From NCBI GenBank assembly GCA_963797015.1, contig CAWCNV010000005.1, positions 175,062-239,061 on the forward strand: a DNA stretch of 64,000 nucleotides, written 5' to 3'. The notes under the pieces were generated by a model. It was given only the letters and a program-made list of their open reading frames with translations, was not told where the DNA came from and did no database searches. This stretch comes from JBBPZA01 sp963797015 (GTDB taxonomy: Bacteria > Actinomycetota > Thermoleophilia > Solirubrobacterales > Solirubrobacteraceae). Positions 15,364-21,925 of the stretch are shown in pieces. The translations under genes were made by a program, and so were the position numbers. How positions within the stretch are numbered: the stretch's first letter is position 1; each line of letters opens with the position of its first letter.

Positions 15364-16134
15364 ATGGACGAGAGGCGAGCGACGCTGGACTTCCTGCACG
15401 AGGTCGACGTGCGGGCCGCCGAGCGCGTGGTGCCGGTCGACGGTGGCGTGGCCGTGCTGCACAGGCAGGTCCCGGCGCTGTGGGACGCCAACCATCTGGT
15501 CGCCCTGGACCCCGGCGCCCACGCGGCACGCGGCTGGGCGCGCGCGGCCGAGGCCGTGCGCATCGAGGCCGGTCTCGCGCACCGCATGGTCGTCGTGCCC
15601 GACGAGGCCGAGGGCCGTCGCCTGGCGCGAGGGTTCACACGGCTGGGCTGGAATCTCGAGCGCCACCTGGTGATGGTCCTGCGCCGGCTCTCGGATGGCG
15701 CTGGCGCGAGCGCCGACGTGCGCGCGCTTCCGTTCGCCGAGCTCGAGGAGGCGCGCACCGCGTTTCTGCGCAGCGAGCCGTGGGGCCGCGAGGACGTGGT
15801 GCGCCAGGTGCTGCGCCGCGACCGCCAGCTCTCGCGCGCAGTGCAGGACCACGGCTTCGCGGCCTTCGAGGACGGCCGCGCGGTCGCCTTCTGCCGCCTG
15901 CTCTCCGACGGCGAGATCGGCCAGGTCGAGGACGTGGCGACGCTGCCCTCCCACCGCGGCCGCGGTCTGGCGAAGGCGGTCGTCATCGCCGCGGCGCAGG
16001 CCTCCCGCGCGGCCGGCCACCGCCTGACCTTCCTAACGGCCGACGCGGATGACTGGCCCCAGGCTCTGTATCGCCGGTTGGGGTTCGACGACCTCACGGT
16101 CGTGCACCGGTTCCGGATCGTGGTGGCGCAATAG
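15364..16134 (+). CDS. Two-part GNAT-family acetyltransferase
   Basis: A 256-residue protein. The C-terminal half is a GNAT domain with the acetyl-CoA loop LPSHRGRGLAKAVVIAAAQA and the end strand ALYRRLGFDDLTVVHRF. The N-terminal half (VDGGVAVLHRQVPALWDANH and LDPG) resembles a degenerate GNAT-like domain of the kind found in tandem-GNAT proteins. Substrate unknown. ATG 15364 is preferred because it lies 8 bases after TACCTT and because upstream in-frame sequence overlaps the divergent gene. An intrinsic terminator follows at 16234-16253. Confidence 0.82.
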   Translation: MDERRATLDFLHEVDVRAAERVVPVDGGVAVLHRQVPALWDANHLVALDPGAHAARGWARAAEAVRIEAGLAHRMVVVPDEAEGRRLARGFTRLGWNLERHLVMVLRRLSDGAGASADVRALPFAELEEARTAFLRSEPWGREDVVRQVLRRDRQLSRAVQDHGFAAFEDGRAVAFCRLLSDGEIGQVEDVATLPSHRGRGLAKAVVIAAAQASRAAGHRLTFLTADADDWPQALYRRLGFDDLTVVHRFRIVVAQ

Positions 16135-16152
16135 GCCGCTGCTGCGCCGGCG

Positions 16153-16302
16153 AACGGCGGGCAACGAAGGGATGAGGGTAGGACCGCGTGGCGAGGTCGA
16201 ATCGCGCGCCCACGCGTTCTGCGACTCGTTTTTCAACGCTGGGCGTTGTTTTTGCGCCCCAGAACGGTTCCGGCGGCTTCCTACCCTTCGTCGCCCGCCG
16301 TT
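16153..16302. repeat. Imperfect inverted repeat flanking a terminator
   Basis: The left arm (16153-16183, AACGGCGGGCAACGAAGGG then an interruption, AGGGTAGGA) is the complement of the right arm (16279-16302, TCCTACCCTTCGTCGCCCGC then CGTT). The arms match over about 24 bases if a short insertion in the left arm is allowed. The right arm contains the stop codon of the ygfZ-like gene. Confidence 0.6.
16234..16253 (+). terminator. Intrinsic terminator of the GNAT gene
   Basis: CAACGC-TGG-GCGTTG makes a perfect 6-base stem followed directly by five T bases. It lies 100 bases past the plus-strand GNAT stop. Confidence 0.75.
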
Positions 16303-17252
16303 TGGGTGAACGGAAGCTCGACCACGGTGGCCGGAGCACCGTCCTCGCCGACGGCCACGGTGTCCCCCGGCTTTGCCTCGCGGCGCACGAGCGCCAGCGC
16401 GATCGGGCCGAAGGTGGGGGAGACGGAGGCGCTTCCCACCGCGCCGACCGCGCGCTCGCCGAGGTGGATCGGGTCGCCGTGGTCGGCCGGCTCGGAGAGC
16501 CGCAGGCCGCGGAGGTGGCGGTTGGGCTTGCCGCGGTAATGGAGGCGGGCGACCGTCTCCTGGCCGACGTAGCAGCCCTTGGTGAAGCTCACCGCACGTT
16601 CGTTGAGGCCGGCCTCCTGGGGGATCGTGTCGGCGTCCATGTCCAACCCGTAGCGGGGGCGGCCGCGCTCGATGCGCAAAGACTCGGCGCTCGACTCGGA
16701 GACCGGCTCGGCGCCGGCCTCGCGCAGCGCGCCCGCGACGGCGGCCACGTCGGCCGCCGCGCAGATCACGTCGACACCGACGTCGGTCGAGACCAGGACC
16801 ACCGACCGCCCCGCGAGATCCACCCGCACGCACGAGTGCTCCTCCTCGTCGAGCCGTTCGTCCGCGCCCACCACGCCGCGCGCCCGCGGACCGACGAGCG
16901 ACAGCAGCCCGCACTCGACCGTGCGCTTGTGCAGCTCGACGTCGCGGCCGAGCTTGTAGCGCCGGATCATCGTGAACAGCTCCTGCAGGCCGACGCGCTC
17001 GGTGTCGAGCAGCAGCTCGTCGCCCAGGTCGAGCACGCGCACGTCGCCGAGCATCTTGCCCTTGTGCGTGAGGAACGCGGCGTACAACCCCTTGCCCGGC
17101 GTGAGGGCCTCGACGTCGTTGGTGAGCTGGCCCTGGAGGAACTCCTTCGCCTCGCCGCCGGTCAGCGCGAGCTTGCCGCGCTCGGAACGGTCGACCAGCC
17201 CGCAGCCCTCGCGCAGGACCCGATGCTCATCGAGGGGGATTGCGGTGGCCAT
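16281..17252 (-). CDS. ygfZ: Folate-dependent YgfZ/GcvT-like protein
   Basis: A 323-residue member of the YgfZ group, relatives of the glycine-cleavage T protein that use folate to help make or repair iron-sulfur clusters. The family hallmark KGCYVGQE is present at 225-232, with its conserved Cys227. The N-terminal FLQGQLTNDV and GKGLYAAFLTHKGKMLGDV blocks match the GcvT-like fold, and IPQEAGLNERAVSFTKG leads into the hallmark. ATG 17252 follows TACCCT by 7 bases (leaderless type). The longer in-frame extension lies in low-complexity sequence. Confidence 0.88.
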   Translation of the reverse strand: MATAIPLDEHRVLREGCGLVDRSERGKLALTGGEAKEFLQGQLTNDVEALTPGKGLYAAFLTHKGKMLGDVRVLDLGDELLLDTERVGLQELFTMIRRYKLGRDVELHKRTVECGLLSLVGPRARGVVGADERLDEEEHSCVRVDLAGRSVVLVSTDVGVDVICAAADVAAVAGALREAGAEPVSESSAESLRIERGRPRYGLDMDADTIPQEAGLNERAVSFTKGCYVGQETVARLHYRGKPNRHLRGLRLSEPADHGDPIHLGERAVGAVGSASVSPTFGPIALALVRREAKPGDTVAVGEDGAPATVVELPFTQTAGDEG

Positions 17253-17259
17253 GCGATCC

Positions 17260-17265
17260 AGGGTA
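17260..17265 (-). promoter_or_regulatory. -10 element of ygfZ
   Basis: TACCCT on the minus strand, 7 bases before ATG 17252. Confidence 0.4.
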
Positions 17266-17330
17266 GAGCGACCCGCCCCCGAGCGCTCCCGCCCGCAAGC
17301 GGCTCCCGCCGCGAGCGCCTTCTCCGCGGG

Positions 17331-17359
17331 TGGACGCTGAGATTTAGGCATGCCATAAT
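17331..17359 (+). promoter_or_regulatory. Promoter of the mntR-like/mntH unit with DtxR-type palindrome
   Basis: TGGACG (17331-17336) and CATAAT (17354-17359) are spaced by 17 bases, and ATG 17371 lies 11 bases after the -10. A palindrome centred on GGCATGCC (17348-17353 region), within TTTAGGCATGCCATAA (17343-17358), overlaps the spacer and the -10. The arrangement fits autorepression by the DtxR/MntR-type protein encoded next. Confidence 0.55.
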
Positions 17360-17370
17360 ATTTTCTCCGG

Positions 17371-18033
17371 ATGCTTGAGCACTCGGATTCGGTACAGAAC
17401 TACGCGAAGGCGATCTACGCGCTGCAGCAGCGCGAGGGCCATGCCATGACCAACGCCCTCGCCGAGCGCATCGGTGTGACGCCCGCGTCGGCTTCGGGGA
17501 TGGTGAAGAAGCTCGACGGCCTCGGGCTGGTCCGCCACGTCCCATACAAGGGCGTCGAGCTCACGGACAAGGGCGAGCGCGTGGCGCTCGAGGTGCTGCG
17601 CCATCACCGCCTGCTCGAGACCTACCTGGCCGAGGACCTGGGCCTGCCCTGGGACCGCGTGCACGAGGAGGCCGAGGTGCTCGAGCACGTGCTCTCGGAG
17701 GAGCTCGAGGAGGCGATCGCGGTCAAGCTCGGCGATCCCACCCACGACCCGCACGGGGACCCGATCCCCACCCGCGACGGGCACGTCGAGCAGCGCGAGA
17801 CGCACAGCCTGAAGGCGCTCGAGCCCGGCGATCGGGCCGTGTTCGTGCGCATCTCGGACTCCGATCCGGCGATGCTCCGCTACCTCTCCGAGCACGGAAT
17901 CGCGCCCGGCGCGCCGTTCGAGGTGGTCGACAAGCAGCCCTTCGACGGCCCGCTGTTCGTGCGCTTCGGCGACGACGTCCACGTGCTCGGCGGCGCGCTG
18001 GCGAGCGCGATGCGGGTGGAGGCGAGGACGTGA
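17371..18033 (+). CDS. DtxR/MntR-family manganese-responsive repressor
   Basis: A 220-residue DtxR-family repressor with N-terminal winged helix (VQNYAKAIYALQ, then GVTPASASGMVKKLDGLGLV), a dimerisation domain and a C-terminal SH3-like FeoA-type domain (HSLKALEPGDRAVFVRI). Numbering coincides with IdeR/DtxR: His79, Glu83, His98, Glu105 and His106 are all present. Position 10 is Asn and position 102 is Glu rather than Met and Cys, as in manganese-sensing MntR proteins. The downstream gene is an NRAMP manganese importer and overlaps it by four bases (GTGA), so it most likely represses Mn uptake. A palindrome overlaps the promoter. Confidence 0.88.
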   Translation: MLEHSDSVQNYAKAIYALQQREGHAMTNALAERIGVTPASASGMVKKLDGLGLVRHVPYKGVELTDKGERVALEVLRHHRLLETYLAEDLGLPWDRVHEEAEVLEHVLSEELEEAIAVKLGDPTHDPHGDPIPTRDGHVEQRETHSLKALEPGDRAVFVRISDSDPAMLRYLSEHGIAPGAPFEVVDKQPFDGPLFVRFGDDVHVLGGALASAMRVEART

Positions 18034-19325
18034 CCCCGCCTCCGCCTCCGGCCACCGCCCAGGCCGCCGACGCCCTCGCGCTTCCGGCGCCCAGCGCGCT
18101 CCAGCGCCAGCGCGAGCGTGGCCGGCTGCGCTACCGGCTCGCGCTGCTCGGGCCCGCGTTCGTGGCTTCGGTCGCCTACGTGGATCCGGGCAACTTCGCG
18201 ACCAACATCAGCGGCGGGGCCAAGTACGGCTACCTGCTGCTGTGGGTGATCGTCGCGGCAAACCTGATGGCGATGCTGATCCAGTACCTGTCGGCGAAGG
18301 TCGGGATCGCCACCGGGCGCAACCTGCCCGAGCTGTGCCGCGAGCGCTTCCCGCGGCCGGCGGCGTGGGGCCTTTGGGTCCAGGCCGAGCTGATCGCGAT
18401 GGCCACCGACCTGGCGGAGTTCGTGGGCGCTGCGATCGCGCTCAACCTGCTCTTCGGGGTGCCGCTGTTCGTGTCGGGGCTGATCACCGCGGTGGTCGCG
18501 TTCGGCATCCTCGCCCTGCAGGCGCGCGGGTACCGCCGCTTCGAGACCGCGATCACAGGGCTGCTCGGGGTCATCCTGCTGGGCTTCCTCTACAACACGC
18601 TGAAGGTGGGGCCCGACGCCAGCGGCGTGCTGAGCGGCCTCGTGCCCGGCTTCTCGGGCACGGAGAGCATCCTGCTGGCCACCGGCATCCTCGGCGCGAC
18701 GGTGATGCCACACGTCATCTACCTGCACTCCGCGCTGACCCAGGACCGGATCCGCCCGCGCGACGACGCCGAGCGTCGCGAGCTGCTGCGCTTCCAGCGC
18801 ATCGACGTGGTCATCGCGATGGGGATCGCGGGCGTCGTCAACATGGCGATGCTCACCATCGCCGCGGCGCTGTTCCACGGTTCGGGCCTGCAGGTGGAGT
18901 CGATCGAGGAGGCGCACGCCGGCTTCACGGCGCTCGTGGGCTCGGGCGCGGCGCTCGCCTTCGGCCTCGCGCTGCTCGCCTCCGGTCTGGCGAGCTCCAG
19001 CGTGGGCACCTATGCCGGCCAGGTCGTCATGCAGGGCTTCATCGCGCGCACGATCCCGCTCGCCGTGCGGCGGCTGGTGACGATGCTCCCGGCGCTCGTC
19101 GTGCTCGCGATCGGCCTCGATCCCACGCGCTCGCTGGTCATCAGCCAGGTCGTGCTGTCGTTCGGGATCCCGTTCGCGCTCGTGCCGCTCCTGCTTCTCA
19201 CGCGGAGCCGTGAGGTGATGGGCGCGCTGGCCAACCGGCGGGCGACGACGCTCGCGGCCTCGGTCGTCGCGGCGCTGATCATCGCGCTGAACCTGTTCCT
19301 GCTCTGGCAGACCTTCGCGGGCTAG
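18030..19325 (+). CDS. mntH: NRAMP-family Mn2+/H+ symporter
   Basis: A 431-residue, 11-helix metal importer. The helix-1 metal motif DPGN is at 52-55 (AYVDPGNFATN), and the helix-6 motif MPH is at 226-228 (GATVMPHVIYLHS). Both are diagnostic of functional NRAMP proteins. The N-terminus is a 30-residue Pro/Ala-rich tail. Translation starts at GTG 18030 inside the end of the repressor gene, so expression is coupled to it. It imports Mn2+, possibly Fe2+, with protons. Confidence 0.93.
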   Translation: MTPPPPPATAQAADALALPAPSALQRQRERGRLRYRLALLGPAFVASVAYVDPGNFATNISGGAKYGYLLLWVIVAANLMAMLIQYLSAKVGIATGRNLPELCRERFPRPAAWGLWVQAELIAMATDLAEFVGAAIALNLLFGVPLFVSGLITAVVAFGILALQARGYRRFETAITGLLGVILLGFLYNTLKVGPDASGVLSGLVPGFSGTESILLATGILGATVMPHVIYLHSALTQDRIRPRDDAERRELLRFQRIDVVIAMGIAGVVNMAMLTIAAALFHGSGLQVESIEEAHAGFTALVGSGAALAFGLALLASGLASSSVGTYAGQVVMQGFIARTIPLAVRRLVTMLPALVVLAIGLDPTRSLVISQVVLSFGIPFALVPLLLLTRSREVMGALANRRATTLAASVVAALIIALNLFLLWQTFAG

Positions 19326-19344
19326 TACTAGGCTGCTGCGAGCG

Positions 19345-19716
19345 ATGCCCGCGCTGGCAGACAGCTTCCAGCAGATCGTCGACGCGCTGCCCGACGACTG
19401 GACCGACCTCGAGCTCGATCTACGGATCTTCGACGAGAGCCGCTACGTCGACGCGGCCGTGTACCTGGTCCAGTGCAACGCCCAGAACCACTCGCGCAAC
19501 GCCGACGGCTGGCACTGGCGCCTGATCCTGGCCCATCGCTTCGGCCACGCCGCGGCGCCCGAGACGGTGCACGGCACGCTCGGCCTGCTCGACGCCGCGG
19601 GCATCGCGGGCGAGCTCGCGGTGCGCGGCGTGCGCGCCGGCCGCGCCGAGGTCGTGCAGATGTGGGGTCGGCCCGAGTCGGTGCGGCGCGAGTTCCGTCG
19701 CATGCGCTCGCAATAG
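19345..19716 (+). CDS. Hypothetical 123-residue protein
   Basis: A soluble protein beginning MPALADSFQQIVDALPDDW, with ELDLRIFDESRYVDAAVYLV and two halves of mixed alpha/beta character. It ends in a basic segment (VRREFRRMRS). No family is recognised. It lies 19 bases after mntH and 3 bases before the next small gene, so it may be part of the same transcript. CTAGTACTAG, a perfect 10-base palindrome, spans the mntH stop at 19322-19331. Confidence 0.7.
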   Translation: MPALADSFQQIVDALPDDWTDLELDLRIFDESRYVDAAVYLVQCNAQNHSRNADGWHWRLILAHRFGHAAAPETVHGTLGLLDAAGIAGELAVRGVRAGRAEVVQMWGRPESVRREFRRMRSQ

Positions 19717-19719
19717 CCC

Positions 19720-20046
19720 GTGCGCGTCGCGGCGGTCACGCCGGACCTGCTGTTCGGGTCGAAGGTCAATGAGTTGCTACAGGGCGCCGGCCACGAGGTG
19801 ACGCTGTCGCGGGACGCCGAGGGAGCTCTGGCCGCGGACGTGGTCGTGGTCGACCTAACCGGCGGCGACCTGGATCCCGCGAGCGTGCCGGACGCGGGCG
19901 CTCCGAGGCTCGGCGTCTACGCGCACGTCGACGCCGCGATGCGCGAGCGCGCCGATGCCGCGGGCTTCGCGCTGGTCGTCCCGCGCTCGCGCTTCATGCG
20001 CGAGGGCGCGGCGCTGGTCGCGTCGCTCGCGCCTGAAGCCGACTAG
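19720..20046 (+). CDS. Receiver-like small protein
   Basis: A 108-residue protein with the strand/helix order of a CheY-type receiver: VAAVTPDLLFGSKVNELL, then ADVVVVDLTGGDLD where Asp follows the third strand, then LGVYAHV and ALVVPRSRFM. The acidic pair after strand 1 is missing and the usual Lys before the last helix is Arg, so it is probably a degenerate or non-phosphorylated receiver. No output domain. GTG 19720 starts 3 bases after the upstream stop. It overlaps the lipoprotein gene on the other strand by four bases. Confidence 0.65.
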   Translation: MRVAAVTPDLLFGSKVNELLQGAGHEVTLSRDAEGALAADVVVVDLTGGDLDPASVPDAGAPRLGVYAHVDAAMRERADAAGFALVVPRSRFMREGAALVASLAPEAD

Positions 20047-21041
20047 CCGCCCGAGACCAGCGGCCCGCCGAACATCGCGTTCACGTCCGGCGGCCGCCGG
20101 GTGATCCCGAAGCGCGCCTCCCAGCGCGCCCACGCCCTCAGGCGCGGCCGGTCGAGCTCTCCGAAGCGCGAGGCGTCGCCCACGAACACCGGGCTGACCG
20201 CGTCGAGCTGCGCGCGCAGCTCCGCCGGGTCGACGTCGCGCGCGCGACCGAGGAGGTCCTGCGCGCTGCTCTCGGGATCGGTGAGCGTGAAGTCGTAGCC
20301 GCGCGCGATCGCGCGGAGCGCCGCGCGCACCACGGCTGGGTCGTCGTCCAGCGTCGTGCGCGTCACGCACAGCACGAGCTCGGGATAGGAGGGGGCGCCG
20401 TACTCGTCGACGCGGAACTGGCGGAAGCCGGGTCGCCTGCGCGCGAGCGCGACGCCCTCCACGTTCCAGAACGCGGTCGCGGCGGCCACGCGGCCGCCGA
20501 GCAGCGCGGCGACCGCATTGAAGCCGATCGTCACCTCGCGCACGCGCGAGGGGTCGCCGCCGTCGCCGGCGACGACCGAGCGCAGCACCGCGCTGTCAGA
20601 GGGCACGCCGGTGACCCCGGCGGTGGTCCCGGCGAGCTGCGCCGGGCGCCGGATGCGCGGCGCCGCCAGCACCGCGGCGAGCGGCCGCTGGACGAGCGCG
20701 AGCACCCCGACCACGTCCCTGCCCTGCTCGCGGGCGATCGCGAGGTCGTGGATGTCGAGCACCGCGAACTGCGCCCGCCCGGCCAGCAGCAGCTTGAGCC
20801 CCTCGCTCGAGGAGCCGGGCTCGCGCACGCGCAGGTTGACGCCCTCGGCCTCGTCGTAGCCGCGGGCGACGGCCGAGTAGATGCCTGCGTGGACGGCGTT
20901 GGGAGCGAAGTCGAGCACCAGCGTGGCGTCGGTCTCCGGCCGGTCGCTGCCCGCGTCGCCGCAGCCGGCCGCCGCGAGCGCGAGCGCGGCGCAGAGCGCG
21001 AGCGCGAGCGCCGCGAGGCGCCTGGAGCCGGAGCGGATCAC
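20043..21041 (-). CDS. NMT1/THI5-like substrate-binding lipoprotein
   Basis: A 332-residue exported protein. The signal sequence ends in the lipobox ALAAAGC, followed by the NMT1-type periplasmic binding domain: LVLDFAPNAVHAGIYSAVARGYDEAEG, given here as LDFAPNAVHAGIYSA, then LLLAGRAQFAVLDIHDLAIA and GYDFTLTDPESSAQ. Such proteins deliver thiamine precursors (HMP-like) or other nitrogen or sulfur compounds to ABC permeases. No permease or ATPase gene lies nearby, so it is an orphan here. GTG 21041 is chosen because longer forms overlap the divergent aquaporin gene. A CAGACT hexamer 7 bases upstream fits a leaderless start. Confidence 0.8.
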   Translation of the reverse strand: MIRSGSRRLAALALALCAALALAAAGCGDAGSDRPETDATLVLDFAPNAVHAGIYSAVARGYDEAEGVNLRVREPGSSSEGLKLLLAGRAQFAVLDIHDLAIAREQGRDVVGVLALVQRPLAAVLAAPRIRRPAQLAGTTAGVTGVPSDSAVLRSVVAGDGGDPSRVREVTIGFNAVAALLGGRVAAATAFWNVEGVALARRRPGFRQFRVDEYGAPSYPELVLCVTRTTLDDDPAVVRAALRAIARGYDFTLTDPESSAQDLLGRARDVDPAELRAQLDAVSPVFVGDASRFGELDRPRLRAWARWEARFGITRRPPDVNAMFGGPLVSGG

Positions 21042-21088
21042 GGCCGGAAGTCTGACGACCGGACGATTGCGTAGAGTGCCGCTCCGCC

Positions 21089-21883
21089 ATGGCTGACGAG
21101 ACAGAGACAGGCAAGACACCAGCAGTGGCGGCCGCGGAAGCGCCGCCGGAGTCCCCGGTCGAGGAGGTGCCGGAGGAGCGCGGCATCCCCGCCTACCTCG
21201 CGGAGTTCCTCGGAACCTTCGTGCTGGTGTTCTTCATCTGCATGGTCCTGTCGGTGGCCTCCGGCCTACGCGTCACCGACTACGCGGTCATCGGGCTCGT
21301 GCACTTCCTTGTGCTGGCGATGCTCGTGTACACGCTGGGCCACACGTCGGGCGCGCACTTCAACCCGGCCGTGACCTCGGCCCTGCTCGCGCTGCGCAAG
21401 ATCAGCCCGGTCGACGCGGTCGTGTACATCCTGCTCCAGCTCGCGGGCGCGGTGCTCGGCGCCCTGCTGTGCAAGGGGCTGCTGCTCGACGAGGGCAGCG
21501 CCGTGAATTACGGCGCGACCACGGTGAGCGGCTTCCTCAACGGCAAGGCGTTCCCGGGGCTGATCGCGGAGACCGTCGCCACCTTCACGCTGATGTGGGC
21601 GATCATGGGCACCGCGGTCAACCCGCGCGGCCAGCGCGACTGGGCCGGGCTGGTCATCGGCGGCGCGCTCGGCTTCGGCGTCATGGTGATGGGGCCGCTG
21701 ACCGGCGGGTCGATGAACCCGGCGCGCTCGTTCGGCCCTGCGCTGGTGAGCGGCACCTGGACCCAGTTCTGGATCTACATCGTCGGCCCGATCGTCGGAG
21801 CCGTGCTCGCCGCGCTGGCCTACGACACGATCGTTATCAAGCCCGAGCACGCGGCCGCGCAGCGCCCGATCGACAAGCTCTGA
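21089..21883 (+). CDS. MIP-family aquaporin/glycerol channel
   Basis: A 264-residue six-helix channel. Both pore motifs are intact: NPA at 92-94 (HFNPAV) and 210-212 (MNPARS). An acidic N-terminal tail of some 33 residues precedes the first helix. The residue after the second motif (Arg213) is the usual selectivity-filter Arg. The family transports water or small neutral solutes; I cannot separate aquaporin from glyceroporin by eye. It precedes fbiC by 42 bases without obvious link. Confidence 0.9.
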   Translation: MADETETGKTPAVAAAEAPPESPVEEVPEERGIPAYLAEFLGTFVLVFFICMVLSVASGLRVTDYAVIGLVHFLVLAMLVYTLGHTSGAHFNPAVTSALLALRKISPVDAVVYILLQLAGAVLGALLCKGLLLDEGSAVNYGATTVSGFLNGKAFPGLIAETVATFTLMWAIMGTAVNPRGQRDWAGLVIGGALGFGVMVMGPLTGGSMNPARSFGPALVSGTWTQFWIYIVGPIVGAVLAALAYDTIVIKPEHAAAQRPIDKL

Positions 21884-21912
21884 GCCGGACCGGCGCCGCC
21901 GCACGCGCCGAC

Positions 21913-21918
21913 TAACAT
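21913..21918 (+). promoter_or_regulatory. -10 element of fbiC
   Basis: TAACAT, 7 bases before ATG 21926; no clear -35. Confidence 0.4.
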
Positions 21919-21925
21919 CCTCGTA

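Noticed and set aside
20043..21088. TPP riboswitch for the NMT1-like gene
   Set aside because: Only 47 bases separate it from the divergent gene, too short for the THI element, and no CUGAGA-type motif is seen.
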